Shown here piece by piece: positions 53,342-62,451 of a stretch of DNA of 64,000 nucleotides. The DNA lies in NCBI RefSeq assembly GCF_030708075.1, contig NZ_CP117982.1:620001-684000 (forward strand), written 5' to 3'. The translations under genes were made by a program, and so were the position numbers. Source of the DNA: Candidatus Epulonipiscium viviparus (GTDB lineage: Bacteria; Bacillota; Clostridia; Lachnospirales; Cellulosilyticaceae). Within the stretch, counting starts at the first letter, position 1. Each line of letters begins with the position of its first letter. The notes beneath the pieces are model-generated. The model made no database searches. It was not told where the DNA came from and saw only the letters and a program-made list of their open reading frames with translations.

Positions 53342-54394
53342 TTATTTTTCTGGAAACCAGTGTGTAGTCTTATTTGCTATTTTGACTAAGATTAGCATAA
53401 CAGGAACTTCGACCAGCACGCCCACCACTGTGGCTAACGCGACAGGACTGTCGGCACCAAATAATGAGATGGCAACAGCGACAGCGAGTTCAAAGAAGTT
53501 GGAAGCTCCAATCATTCCTGCAGGTGCGGCTATTTGATGCGGAAGTTTTAATCCTTTTGATGCGTAGTAGGCGATAAAGAAGATGAGGAATGTTTGAATG
53601 ATTAGCGGCACTGCTATTAATAAAATATGCAATGGGTTTTGCAAAATCACTTCGCCTTGTAATGAAAAGAGAAGGATCAAAGTAAGTAATAATCCGATGA
53701 TGGTAACGTTTGAAAACTTTGCCAAAAATTCATTTTGAAAATAGTCTAAGCCGTGTTTTTTTACAACAGCAACTCTGGTCGCAACGCCGCCAATTAATGG
53801 AATCACCACAAATAATACAACAGATAAAAGTAGAGTATCCCAAGGAACGCTCACTCCGCCAACTCCCAATAGAAAGGCAACGATTGGCGTAAATGCTATA
53901 AGGATAATTAAGTCGTTGGTTGCCACTTGAACTACTGTATATGCAGGATCTCCCTTAGTTAGGTGGCTCCATACAAATACCATTGCAGTACAAGGTGCAG
54001 CGCCGAGCAATACTGCACCAGCCAAATAGTCTTGCGCTAGATCTGCAGGGATGAGCCCCTTAAATATAACATAGAAAAATACCCAAGAAATGCCGAACAT
54101 TGTAAAAGGCTTGATTAGCCAATTTGTAACCCATGTAACGAAAAGACCTTTTGGATTTTTGCCTACATTTTTGACACTAACAAAATCAACCTTCATCATC
54201 ATAGGGTAAATCATCAACCATATGAGTATAGCAATAGGAATAGAAACGTTGGCATATTCAAATTTGTCGAGAAAACTTGGAACAGCAGGTATGTACTTAC
54301 CAATTAAAATACCGATAGCCATGCATAAGATGACCCATACAGTTAAATATTTTTCGAAAAATCCAATCCCCGAACTTGTTGATTCTTTTGTCAT
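53342..54394 (-). CDS. arsB: Arsenite efflux permease, ACR3 family
   Basis: This 350-residue membrane protein with about ten membrane segments exports arsenite using the proton gradient. The ACR3 signature GAAPCTAMVFVWS near residue 130 contains the essential conserved cysteine; ATNDLIILIAFTPIV and GVLVEVPVMLILV are also characteristic. The ATG at 54394 is chosen since GGAGG lies seven bases upstream; longer in-frame sequence (80 residues) runs into the neighbouring gene in the wrong frame and is not coding. It is the last gene of the arsenic operon. Symbol arsB is used in the ACR3 sense. Confidence 0.95.
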   Translation of the reverse strand: MTKESTSSGIGFFEKYLTVWVILCMAIGILIGKYIPAVPSFLDKFEYANVSIPIAILIWLMIYPMMMKVDFVSVKNVGKNPKGLFVTWVTNWLIKPFTMFGISWVFFYVIFKGLIPADLAQDYLAGAVLLGAAPCTAMVFVWSHLTKGDPAYTVVQVATNDLIILIAFTPIVAFLLGVGGVSVPWDTLLLSVVLFVVIPLIGGVATRVAVVKKHGLDYFQNEFLAKFSNVTIIGLLLTLILLFSLQGEVILQNPLHILLIAVPLIIQTFLIFFIAYYASKGLKLPHQIAAPAGMIGASNFFELAVAVAISLFGADSPVALATVVGVLVEVPVMLILVKIANKTTHWFPEK

Positions 54395-54425
54395 TCTTAA
54401 ATCCTCCATATCAATTATATAATTT

Positions 54426-54462
54426 TGCATCAGCAGATGCGATAGCCGTGCCCGCTGATGCA
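54426..54462 (-). other. Strong hairpin between acr3 and the thioredoxin-like gene
   Basis: TGCATCAGC (54426-54434) pairs perfectly with GCTGATGCA (54454-54462). No T run follows on the minus strand, so it is more likely an RNA-processing or partial attenuation element than a full terminator. Confidence 0.55.
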
Positions 54463-54470
54463 TAGGTTGG

Positions 54471-54914
54471 TTATGCTCTAGCTTTTTTAAGAATTTCTGT
54501 AACTTCAGCTGTCTGTAATACCTTGCCGTATGATACCACTTTGCCGTCAACAACGAGTGCCGGGGTAGACATAACGCCATAGCTAGAAATTTGCGCAAAG
54601 TCTCTAACGTGCTCGATAGTGGTGTCCATTCCAAGACTTTCCAGAGCAGCTGCTGTAGCGGCTTCGAGGTCGTTGCATTTTTGGCAGCCAGAGCCGAGCA
54701 CCTTCACTGAGGCGCCTTCGCCGTGAGATGCTTGAGCCTGAGCCAAGTCCTCTGTGCTTGTGTCGCAGCAAGCCGCTTGTTTTGCTTTCTCGGCTTCGAT
54801 ATCAGATGCTTTACACATATTTCCGCATGAGCACATTGCCATTTCTTCTGTTTCTTCTGTTTTTTGTGTTTTTTGTTTATTGGTAAAAAATTTAAATAAG
54901 TCTTTGAATGCCAT
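54471..54914 (-). CDS. Thioredoxin-fold protein of the arsenic operon (TM0996/MTH895 type) with Cys-rich N-terminus
   Basis: This 147-residue cytoplasmic protein has a C-terminal small thioredoxin-like domain (about 68-147; VKVLGSGCQKCNDLE with redox pair CxxC, then STPALVVDGKVVSYG with the cis-proline). The N-terminal 65 residues hold extra cysteines, CSCGNMCKA and AACCDTS, which could bind metal or arsenic. It presumably transfers electrons from CcdA to arsenic-related substrates. It sits between ccdA and acr3. AGGAGG precedes the ATG. Confidence 0.88.
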   Translation of the reverse strand: MAFKDLFKFFTNKQKTQKTEETEEMAMCSCGNMCKASDIEAEKAKQAACCDTSTEDLAQAQASHGEGASVKVLGSGCQKCNDLEAATAAALESLGMDTTIEHVRDFAQISSYGVMSTPALVVDGKVVSYGKVLQTAEVTEILKKARA

Positions 54915-54933
54915 AGATAAAATCCTCCTTATT

Positions 54934-55620
54934 TTAAAACGCCAAATAGAACATATAAAAACCGATTAAGCAAATCAGTGTTCCCATCATTATTTTTAAA
55001 ATATTACTGATCGTACCGTATTTTGGGTTGCGAGAAAGTTTTTGTACAAACCCAATAGAAGTTCCGCTAATGACTGCTAAAAAGCCGTGGCCTATCGAAT
55101 AAAGTAATAATAGCATTAGGCCCCACGCCATATTGCCAGAGCCCGCAACAATGGCAAGCAAGGCGATTAAAACTGGTGTCGAGCAAGGCGATGAAAATAC
55201 CCCAGCAAGTATTCCTGCAATTAGCGCTCCAGCATATCCTTTTTTTGTGCTCTTGGATACCAGATAGCTAGAAGGAATAATCTCGTATATTCCCCAGGTT
55301 TGCAATGCCATGAGTAGCATAAGAACTCCGAGGCCCATATACCACCATCGAGATGATGTGCCTATTATACTTCCGGCCAAAGTAGCGGTAAATCCAAGCA
55401 GGGTAAACGTAATTGCTTGCCCTACTGCAAATGTTAGAGACAATTTGAAAGCTTTAGAAGTAGATCGACCAGTGCCTCCAACATACCCAACAACTAGAGG
55501 TACGCTAGATAGAGAACACGGTGTAAACGAAGTTAAAACTCCAGCAATAAAAGCTAGAAATGGTGCTATCCAAAAGTTTTCGCTTATAATAGTAGAAATT
55601 GAGTTTAGTATTGTGTCCAT
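54934..55620 (-). CDS. CcdA-like thiol-disulfide electron carrier
   Basis: This 228-residue membrane protein with six hydrophobic segments has the paired cysteines of CcdA, FTPCSLSSVP near residue 33 and SSPCSTPVL near 142. It carries reducing power across the membrane to the membrane-anchored thioredoxin next to it. Its ATG directly follows the stop of the upstream thioredoxin gene, so translation is coupled. In clostridial arsenic operons this CcdA-thioredoxin pair is a recurring accessory. Confidence 0.92.
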   Translation of the reverse strand: MDTILNSISTIISENFWIAPFLAFIAGVLTSFTPCSLSSVPLVVGYVGGTGRSTSKAFKLSLTFAVGQAITFTLLGFTATLAGSIIGTSSRWWYMGLGVLMLLMALQTWGIYEIIPSSYLVSKSTKKGYAGALIAGILAGVFSSPCSTPVLIALLAIVAGSGNMAWGLMLLLLYSIGHGFLAVISGTSIGFVQKLSRNPKYGTISNILKIMMGTLICLIGFYMFYLAF

Positions 55621-56154
55621 TTATGAAACCCCCATGTCGCTTAAGATTGCGCGCATTTGTTCTTCGGTTAATCCTCCTACGTGAACAGTATACATATGAT
55701 CTTTGGTAGTTTTGTTTGCGTAGTTATCAAATTTCAATATAGCCGCAACGTCCTCGCTCGGTACATATGGAGTTCCATCTGCGTTAAAAATAAGCTGAGT
55801 TGGAATAACCTGTATAGGAAATCCGTACGCTCCTTTAGGATATTTCCATACATCAACGAATTTTATGATGGCTTTTCCTTGCATATCAGCATTGACTTTA
55901 TCTAGTACAGGTGCCATAGCTTTGCAAGGTGCGCATTCGTCTGCTCCAAAATCTATTATAATTGGCAAATTATGGATTGTCAATTTTTCGAGATCCACAT
56001 TGCTAGTGTGTAGGCTAAAATCTGGAGATTCATAGACGATGGATTCTTGCTTAGCGATTGAAGCTTTTTCGGTCTGATCTTGCGTATACCATATACATGC
56101 AACAACACCAACCATGGCGATGGGTACAATAATCTGAAGTATTTTTTTATTCAT
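55621..56154 (-). CDS. Membrane-anchored thioredoxin-like protein
   Basis: This 177-residue protein has an N-terminal membrane anchor (about 5-23; IIVPIAMVGVVACIW) followed by an extracytoplasmic thioredoxin fold. DFGADECAPCKAM supplies the CAPC redox site near residues 77-80, and VIPTQLIFN the cis-proline. It accepts electrons from the adjacent CcdA. The Cys at position 20 may instead be a lipobox-like residue, but VVAC is only a weak match. It belongs to the arsenic operon; AGGAGG precedes the ATG. Confidence 0.88.
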   Translation of the reverse strand: MNKKILQIIVPIAMVGVVACIWYTQDQTEKASIAKQESIVYESPDFSLHTSNVDLEKLTIHNLPIIIDFGADECAPCKAMAPVLDKVNADMQGKAIIKFVDVWKYPKGAYGFPIQVIPTQLIFNADGTPYVPSEDVAAILKFDNYANKTTKDHMYTVHVGGLTEEQMRAILSDMGVS

Positions 56155-56179
56155 TATATCCTCCTTGTTAATACGTGGG

Positions 56180-57175
56180 CTAAACTAAAAATGGTTGCAA
56201 CAAATTAAATAAATAGCCAACAAGTATTATACCACCGGCACAGATTGAGATAAAGGACCAAAGTAGTTTTGGCTTTACAGCTTTGCGTAGCATAATCATA
56301 GAAGGCAAGCTGAGTGTTGTAACGGCCATCATAAATGCAAGTATAGTTCCAAGTTGTGCCCCCTTGGTAAGTAATGCTTCGGCAATGGGAATGGTACCAA
56401 AGATATCGGCATACATTGGAATCCCCACCAATGTAGCAAGAATAACGCCAAATGGATTATCACTGCCTAGAACGGTTTCGATAATATTTTGCGGAATCCA
56501 ATTGTGAATTATGGCACCGATGCCAACGCCTATTAGTATATATGGAAAAACTTTTTTAAATGTAGATCTCATTTGCTCTTTGGCATACTGAACTCTTTCG
56601 TGCTTTGTTAAATTTGGAGAATCGATATCTATATTGTTTGCTGTTAAAATAAACGATTCGACGTGTTTGGCCATTCCCATTTTGTCGAGGAGAGTGCCAC
56701 CAACTACTGCAATAATAAGACCGACAACGACATATACAATAGCAACTTTGGTGCCAAAAATGCTCATAAGTAAGACCAAGCTTCCAAGGTCTACCATTGG
56801 CGACGATATCAAAAATGAAAACGTAACGCCGATGGGTAGCCCCGCACTTGTAAAGCCCATAAATAATGGAATCGATGAGCAAGAGCAAAACGGTGTGACA
56901 GTGCCGAGCAAAGCCGATACGATATTGGCGCTGATGCCTTTAAATTTGCTTAAGATTCGCTTACTGCGCTCCGGTGGAAAATAACTTTGTATATACGAGA
57001 TGATGAAAATTAATACGCAAAGTAAAACTGTAATTTTTAATACATCGTATATAAAAAACTGCAAGCTGCCTCCGAGTTTTGAGGTAATATCTAGGCCTGT
57101 GGCGGTAAGCAGAGTGCCTACGATATCATTTAACCAATGCATCCCCAAGATCTGGTTTTGAATAAAATCCCACAT
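56180..57175 (-). CDS. ArsP/UPF0718-family permease
   Basis: This 331-residue membrane protein with about eight hydrophobic segments is of the ArsP_1/DUF318 permease family. GTVTPFCSCSSIPLF near residue 90 is the family signature with two cysteines suited to arsenic binding; VGIPMYADIFGTIPIAEALL is the second conserved block. Members export organoarsenicals or are found in metal operons. It is the second gene of the operon, 72 bases after arsR, with an ArsR-like inverted repeat (57201-57216) in that gap. Confidence 0.9.
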   Translation of the reverse strand: MWDFIQNQILGMHWLNDIVGTLLTATGLDITSKLGGSLQFFIYDVLKITVLLCVLIFIISYIQSYFPPERSKRILSKFKGISANIVSALLGTVTPFCSCSSIPLFMGFTSAGLPIGVTFSFLISSPMVDLGSLVLLMSIFGTKVAIVYVVVGLIIAVVGGTLLDKMGMAKHVESFILTANNIDIDSPNLTKHERVQYAKEQMRSTFKKVFPYILIGVGIGAIIHNWIPQNIIETVLGSDNPFGVILATLVGIPMYADIFGTIPIAEALLTKGAQLGTILAFMMAVTTLSLPSMIMLRKAVKPKLLWSFISICAGGIILVGYLFNLLQPFLV

Positions 57176-57200
57176 GATGACTCCCCCTGTTTGAATTAAA

Positions 57201-57216
57201 TCAATTATTTTTGATC
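57201..57216. promoter_or_regulatory. ArsR-like operator 3 (between arsR and the permease gene)
   Basis: ATCAA, six bases, TTGAT: the same perfect inverted repeat as site 57642-57657. Its place between arsR and the permease suggests separate control of the downstream genes. Confidence 0.6.
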
Positions 57217-57247
57217 TATATACTAAAAAAAATATAGCGGTATATTG

Positions 57248-57559
57248 TTAGAGAACTGATTCACAAGAACTAGCTACGTTATCTGTATCTATCGTTGTTA
57301 GTGCTTGTAAAATTGTGATTGCAGCGAGACTACCTTCGATGCTGATCTTGTAGTGTGTCCATTTTCCAACGTACCAACATTCTACAAAGCCGCTTTCGCA
57401 TAGAATTTTCATATGATAAGAAAGCTTAGACTGAGCCAAATTTAGGTGATCGGCAATGTCGCAGGCACATTTACTACCAGATTGAAGAAGTTGTAGTATG
57501 GCTACTCTGTTTTCATCGCAAAGAGCTTTAAATATTTTTGCGGTCTGAGCATTGGTCAA
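57248..57559 (-). CDS. arsR: ArsR-family repressor
   Basis: This 103-residue winged-helix dimer releases DNA on binding arsenite or antimonite. The helix-turn-helix is LAQSKLSYHMKILCESGFV (about 48-66) and GSKCACDIADHL holds the paired cysteines of the ArsR metal site; a further Cys near the C-terminus (VASSCESVL) may add a ligand. The start is a TTG at 57559 with AAGGAGAG upstream. It heads the arsenic operon with a well-formed promoter and flanking operators. Confidence 0.93.
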   Translation of the reverse strand: MTNAQTAKIFKALCDENRVAILQLLQSGSKCACDIADHLNLAQSKLSYHMKILCESGFVECWYVGKWTHYKISIEGSLAAITILQALTTIDTDNVASSCESVL

Positions 57560-57581
57560 GGGAATCTCTCCTTTTTGTCAT

Positions 57582-57597
57582 ATCAAATTATTTTGTT
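57582..57597. promoter_or_regulatory. ArsR-like operator 1 (over the transcription start)
   Basis: ATCAA, six bases, TTGTT: one mismatch from the perfect repeat found at two other places, just downstream of the arsR -10 box. Confidence 0.55.
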
Positions 57598-57605
57598 ATA
57601 AATAT

Positions 57606-57634
57606 ATTATATGTAAGTTACGAACTTTTGTCAA
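57606..57634 (-). promoter_or_regulatory. Sigma-A promoter of the arsenic operon
   Basis: Perfect TTGACA (57629-57634), a 17-base spacer and perfect TATAAT (57606-57611) on the minus strand, about 47 bases before the arsR start. Confidence 0.92.
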
Positions 57635-57641
57635 TAATTAA

Positions 57642-57657
57642 ATCAAAAAAAATTGAT
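57642..57657. promoter_or_regulatory. ArsR-like operator 2 (upstream of the -35 box)
   Basis: ATCAA, six A bases, TTGAT: a perfect inverted repeat eight bases beyond the -35 box of the arsenic promoter. The remainder of the 309-base gap to 57868 is AT-rich; the only short reading frame there has no ribosome site. Confidence 0.6.
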
Positions 57658-57789
57658 ATATTTTTAAAAATCATATTTATGAAAATGAAAGATAATACAA
57701 AAAAAAATTCTGAATGCGATGAGATAAATATAAAAATATTACGAAATATAGAAAAAATTTTGGAGAAATGAAAAAATAGCATTTAAGTC

Positions 57790-57817
57790 TTGCATATTAC
57801 AAAAAAATGAATATACT
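57790..57817 (+). promoter_or_regulatory. Promoter of the family-5 binding-protein array
   Basis: TTGCAT (57790-57795), a 16-base spacer and TATACT (57812-57817). It is preceded by ATTTAAGTC, a word nearly repeated before the promoter at 62253. Confidence 0.6.
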
Positions 57818-57868
57818 TGGATGTATAATTAATAAATTTTTAATGAAAAAATAAAGGGGGCAGGTAAT

Positions 57869-59959
57869 ATGAAAATGAGAAATATACGTTTATGTGGTCT
57901 TTTAACATTGGCAACATTAGTGGCAACAGCTTGTGTGGGATGCGTAGAAGAGGCGAGTGCGAATTCGGAGGCAGTAAAAACTGAGGCAGAGGCTACAGAA
58001 ACTGCAAAAGTTACAGATGCGACAGAAACAGAAGTGACATATCCAACAGGTACATATAACTTTAAGTTTGCAGATTCACAGACGAGACATGCCTTTATGG
58101 CCGCAGCAGAAGAATATTTGCTAACGACTCAGACAGGTGGAATCCCCTTGTTTACGAGCGATGCATATGGATTATATTCTAGCCGAATTCAATTGCCTGT
58201 GGATGAATATGTTCCGGTCTTAGAATTTGGAGAGGTGAGTGATATCGCTTTTGCTGCAGATGACTCGACGATATTGATGGAAGACGGAAAGCCAGGTAAG
58301 ATAGGAGAGTATACGTATAGAACAACATCTCTGACCAATCCTCAAACCTGGAATCAGTGGCGATACGAAGGAGCTTTAGATATAGATTATATAAAAAATT
58401 ATATAGATTCGTTGTATAGATTTGAGTTTAATTCAGATAAAACAAGCTATGAAATAAATCCATCTATGGCCGACGGAGCGCCGATTCCGATTAACCCAAA
58501 AACTTTGCCAAGCGGTAAACAGATAGCGAAAACGTGGCAAATCAAAATTAAGGATTTGGAGTGGGTCTTTAATGAAAACACAGATATGTCCATGGTAAAA
58601 GATACCAAAATTAATGCTATAGACTTTTATGATACATTCAAACTGGCACTCGAAAATAGATGGCTAAAAGCTGTCAGTGGCGGCGGAGACTTTTGCTCAA
58701 CAGAACTAGGAATTTTGAATGCGCAAGAATTTGTAGACGAAACGGCTGATTGGGAGGATGTTGGAATTAAGCTAATTGATGAAAATACGCTAGAGCTAAC
58801 ATATGTAGAAGATCAGTCTGAGTGGAATGTGAAATACGCGCTATCGGCGTTTGCGTTATCACCAATTCATACCGAAATGTATGCCGCATTGGGTGATCAG
58901 TACGGTACTAATGAAGTTACAACGGCGTATCACGGACCTTTTTATCCAGACTATTATGAGAGCGATAAAGTGGTGAGAATGAAGAAGAACGAAAAGTTTC
59001 ATAGCGCAGATAAATATATGGCAACAGGACAAACGATCACCATCATTGCAGATGCGGAGATGGCATTCGAAGAGTTTAAGGCTGGGAAGCTAGATTACAA
59101 TACGTTGCCGACAACGCAGTATGAGGAGTTTAAGAATCATCCGGGGTTGAAAACGGTTCCGGGAGCTGCTGTATATAGAATTGCAATTAATGGATTTGGA
59201 ACGCAAGAAGAACAGCTAAAGACGTTTCCTGATGTAACGTGGATACCGGAGCCTATTCTTGCCAATGCGGATTTTAAGAAAGCGATGTATTTGGCGTTGG
59301 ATAGAAAAAAGCTCGCAAAAGATATTATGAAAACTGTGGAACCGTCTATGTATTTACTATCTGATGCATATATTGTGGAGCCAGAAGAAGGCGTTCCGTT
59401 TCGCGATACTAAGTGGGGTAAAGAGGTGGGCAAAACGCTTTCGCCATCAACTCATGGATACAACTTAGATGCAGCGAAGGCGTTGTTTGAAAAAGCGCTC
59501 GATACATTGGTAGCAGATGGCGTATATAAAAATGGCGATGAGATTAAAATTGAGTTTTACATTTTTAGTGGCTTAGAAACACAGGCGCTCATGGGAGATT
59601 ATGTAAAAACAGCGTTTGAAGAAGCGTTTAACAGTGAGAAGCATAACATCAAAGTAATTGTGGAGCCGGAGCCAAAAGACATCTACAATGATCATAGACA
59701 AACTGGAGAATTTGATCTATCGATTAGCGTGTTGGGTGGATCAAAATTGAACGCGGCATCATATTTGGAGGTATTTATAGATGACAACCGCGCTGATATG
59801 ACATTAAACTGGGGCATCAACACCAGCGACGCCAATATTCCTGTCACATATGTAGAAGAGGATGGCGAGGTAGTAACGCAGATGTGGTCGTTCAATGCTA
59901 TAAGCTCGGTGCTAAATGCGGAGACAGAAATTTTTGAGGGGACAGAAGTACGGAAGTAG
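57869..59959 (+). CDS. Family-5 (OppA-like) ABC substrate-binding lipoprotein, copy 1
   Basis: This 696-residue lipoprotein of the SBP_bac_5 superfamily binds peptides or oligosaccharides outside the cell for an ABC importer. The signal peptide ends in lipobox ACVGC, and a Thr/Glu/Ala-rich linker of about 35 residues precedes the domain. Family features include the early YNFKFADSQTR block, YHGPFYPDYYESDKVVRMKKNEKF (shown in part: VVRMKKNEKF near 372) and an NAASYLEVF stretch near the end. No permease or ATPase is in the window. AAAGGGGGCAGG precedes the ATG. It is about 80 percent alike by eye to copy 2. Confidence 0.9.
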   Translation: MKMRNIRLCGLLTLATLVATACVGCVEEASANSEAVKTEAEATETAKVTDATETEVTYPTGTYNFKFADSQTRHAFMAAAEEYLLTTQTGGIPLFTSDAYGLYSSRIQLPVDEYVPVLEFGEVSDIAFAADDSTILMEDGKPGKIGEYTYRTTSLTNPQTWNQWRYEGALDIDYIKNYIDSLYRFEFNSDKTSYEINPSMADGAPIPINPKTLPSGKQIAKTWQIKIKDLEWVFNENTDMSMVKDTKINAIDFYDTFKLALENRWLKAVSGGGDFCSTELGILNAQEFVDETADWEDVGIKLIDENTLELTYVEDQSEWNVKYALSAFALSPIHTEMYAALGDQYGTNEVTTAYHGPFYPDYYESDKVVRMKKNEKFHSADKYMATGQTITIIADAEMAFEEFKAGKLDYNTLPTTQYEEFKNHPGLKTVPGAAVYRIAINGFGTQEEQLKTFPDVTWIPEPILANADFKKAMYLALDRKKLAKDIMKTVEPSMYLLSDAYIVEPEEGVPFRDTKWGKEVGKTLSPSTHGYNLDAAKALFEKALDTLVADGVYKNGDEIKIEFYIFSGLETQALMGDYVKTAFEEAFNSEKHNIKVIVEPEPKDIYNDHRQTGEFDLSISVLGGSKLNAASYLEVFIDDNRADMTLNWGINTSDANIPVTYVEEDGEVVTQMWSFNAISSVLNAETEIFEGTEVRK

Positions 59960-59987
59960 TGATAATAGTAAAGAAGGGAGCGGTAGT

Positions 59988-62081
59988 ATGAAAATCAGAA
60001 ATTTGCGTTTACGCGGTGCTGTAGTATTGGCGATGATGACGACAGTGGCTGGTGTGGGGTGCGCAACTTCAGACGCAACAAAAGTGGAGGTGCATGTAGA
60101 GGCGGCAGAAGCTGCGAAAGTTGCAGATGCTACCGAAGTTACCGAAGCTACAGAAGTGACGTATCCAACGGGTACATATAACTTTAAGTTTGCAGATTCA
60201 CAGACGAGGCATGCCTTTATGGCTGCAGCAGAAGAATATTTGCTAACTACTCAGACAGGCGGAATTCCCTTGTTTACGAGCGATGTATATGGATTATATT
60301 CTAGTCGTGTCCAATTGCCTGTTGATGAATATGTTCCGGTTATGGAATTTGGAGACTTAAGCGACATAACGTTTGCCGCAGATGACTCGACGGTATTGAT
60401 GGAAGATGGAAAGCCGGGCAAAGAGGGAGAGTATACATATCGAATTGTGTATTCTTCAAATCCTCAAACATGGAATCAATGGTTATATGCCAGTTTTATA
60501 GATGCCGATTATATGGTCAACTACTTAGATTCTTTATACAAATTCGAATTTAATGCGGATAAAACAAGCTATGAGCTAAATCCATCTATGGCCGCCGGAG
60601 CGCCGATTCCGATTAACTCAAAAACTTTGGCAAGCGGTAAGGAGATAGCGAAAACGTGGCAAATCAAAATTAAGGATTTGGAGTGGGTATTTAATGAAGA
60701 TACAGATATGTCTATGGTAAAAGATACCAAAATTAATGCTATAGACGTTTATGATACATTCAAATTAGCACTCGAAAATCAGTGGTTAAGAGCCGTGAGT
60801 GGTGGTGGAGATTTTTGCTCAACAGAATATGGAATTTTAAATGCGCAAGAGTTTGCAGATGGAATGGTGGCTTGGGAAGAGGTTGGGATTAAGTTAATCG
60901 ATGCGAATACGTTGGAGTTAACATATGTAGAAGAGCAGTCTGAGTGGAATGTGAAGTATGCTTTATCATCGTTTGCGTTATCGCCAATTCATACCGAAAT
61001 GTATGCCGCATTGGGTGACCAGTACGGGACTAATGAAGTGACAACGGCGTATCACGGACCCTTTTATCCAGACTATTATGAAAGCGATAAAGTGGTAAGA
61101 ATGAAGAAGAACGAAAAATTTCATAGCGCAGATAAATATATGGCAACAGGGCAAACGATCACCATCATTGCAGATGCGGAGATGGCATTCGAAGAGTTTA
61201 AGGTCGGGAAGCTAGATTATCGATCGTTGCCAGCGACGCAGTATGACGAATTTAAAAATCACCCGGGGCTTAAGACAACGCCAGGATCTGCTGTATATAG
61301 AGTCGCAATTAATGGATTTGGAACGCAAGAAGAACAGCTAAAGACGTTTCCTGATGTAACGTGGATGCCGGAGCCTATTCTTGCCAATGCGGATTTTAAG
61401 AAAGCAATGTATTTGGTAGTGGATAGAAATAAACTCGCAAAAGACATTATGAAAACTGTTGAGCCGTCTATGTATTTATTTCCGCGGGCATATTTTGTGG
61501 AGCCAGAAGAAGGCGTTCCGTTTCGCGATACCGAGTGGGGCAAAGAGGTGGGCAAAACGCTTTCGCCATCATCTCATGGATACAACTTAGATGCAGCGAA
61601 GGCGTTGTTTGAAAAAGCACTCGATACATTAGTAGCAGATGGCGTATATAAAAATGGCGATGAGATTAAAATTGAGTTTTACTTTTTTAGCGGTTCAGAA
61701 ACTCAGGCATTGCTAGGAGATTATTTTAAGACAGCATTTGAAGAAGCATTTTACAGCGAAAAATATGATATAAAAGTAACTGTCGATACTATGGCAAAAG
61801 AAATTTACGCTAACTATTTTTCAACGGGAGAATTTGATTTAGCGCTTGCCGCCTTGGGGGGATCTAAACTAAATGCGGCATCGCACTTAAATGTATTTAC
61901 GGATGATGATCGCGCTGGATACACATTAAACTGGGGCATTAACACCAGCGATGCCAATATTCCTGTCACATATGTAGAAGAGGATGGCGAGGTCGTAACG
62001 CAGATGTGGTCGTTCAATGCTATAAGCTCGGTGCTAAATGCGGAGACAGAAATTTTTGAGGGGACAGAAATACGGAAATAA
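59988..62081 (+). CDS. Family-5 (OppA-like) ABC substrate-binding lipoprotein, copy 2
   Basis: This 697-residue paralogue follows copy 1 by 28 bases and is co-transcribed. The lipobox is AGVGC, followed by a Val/Ala/Glu-rich linker. The ATG at 59988 is preferred since AAGAAGGGAG lies just upstream; in-frame sequence back to 59916 overlaps copy 1 and lacks a signal peptide. Differences from copy 1 cluster around residues 145-175 and 595-625. The final 50 residues are virtually identical to copy 1 at the nucleotide level, suggesting gene conversion. Confidence 0.9.
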   Translation: MKIRNLRLRGAVVLAMMTTVAGVGCATSDATKVEVHVEAAEAAKVADATEVTEATEVTYPTGTYNFKFADSQTRHAFMAAAEEYLLTTQTGGIPLFTSDVYGLYSSRVQLPVDEYVPVMEFGDLSDITFAADDSTVLMEDGKPGKEGEYTYRIVYSSNPQTWNQWLYASFIDADYMVNYLDSLYKFEFNADKTSYELNPSMAAGAPIPINSKTLASGKEIAKTWQIKIKDLEWVFNEDTDMSMVKDTKINAIDVYDTFKLALENQWLRAVSGGGDFCSTEYGILNAQEFADGMVAWEEVGIKLIDANTLELTYVEEQSEWNVKYALSSFALSPIHTEMYAALGDQYGTNEVTTAYHGPFYPDYYESDKVVRMKKNEKFHSADKYMATGQTITIIADAEMAFEEFKVGKLDYRSLPATQYDEFKNHPGLKTTPGSAVYRVAINGFGTQEEQLKTFPDVTWMPEPILANADFKKAMYLVVDRNKLAKDIMKTVEPSMYLFPRAYFVEPEEGVPFRDTEWGKEVGKTLSPSSHGYNLDAAKALFEKALDTLVADGVYKNGDEIKIEFYFFSGSETQALLGDYFKTAFEEAFYSEKYDIKVTVDTMAKEIYANYFSTGEFDLALAALGGSKLNAASHLNVFTDDDRAGYTLNWGINTSDANIPVTYVEEDGEVVTQMWSFNAISSVLNAETEIFEGTEIRK

Positions 62082-62252
62082 GCTGTAAAAAATAACATGA
62101 ACTTTGAGAAATACAGTTGAGTTTATTTATCAGAAATGCAGGATTCAAAAGATAAAAGTTCTAATTAACATAAAAAGGTTATGGAAATATTATGAAAATG
62201 TTATAGAGAAATAAAATAATGCCTGAAAAAATGAAAAAGAAATATTTAACTC

Positions 62253-62280
62253 TTGCATTTGTCGGATAATTGTGTATAAT
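62253..62280 (+). promoter_or_regulatory. Promoter of the third family-5 binding protein
   Basis: TTGCAT (62253-62258), a 16-base spacer and TATAAT (62275-62280), preceded by ATTTAACTC as in the promoter at 57790. The 370-base gap (62082-62451) also holds three ACTATTA repeats just before the ribosome site and no gene. Confidence 0.65.
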
Positions 62281-62451
62281 ATAATACATGGCAGTGCATA
62301 AATGTTAAATATGTGCAAAAAAAGGTTATAAATAGATTGCGAAAAAGTTTATGTTTTAGTATTGGAGGAGTTGAACTATAACTAAATAGCTTAAAGAATG
62401 CGAGATAATTTGTTAAACTATTAACTATTAACTATTAAAGGAGATATCGAC

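Noticed and set aside
54395-54634. 80-residue N-terminal extension of the ACR3 permease
   Set aside because: It overlaps the thioredoxin-like gene in another frame, is not membrane-like, and GGAGG supports the ATG at 54394.
57538-57771. Possible small protein upstream of the lipoprotein array
   Set aside because: It begins inside arsR on the other strand, overlaps the arsenic promoter and operators, and its internal ATG at 57679 has no ribosome site.
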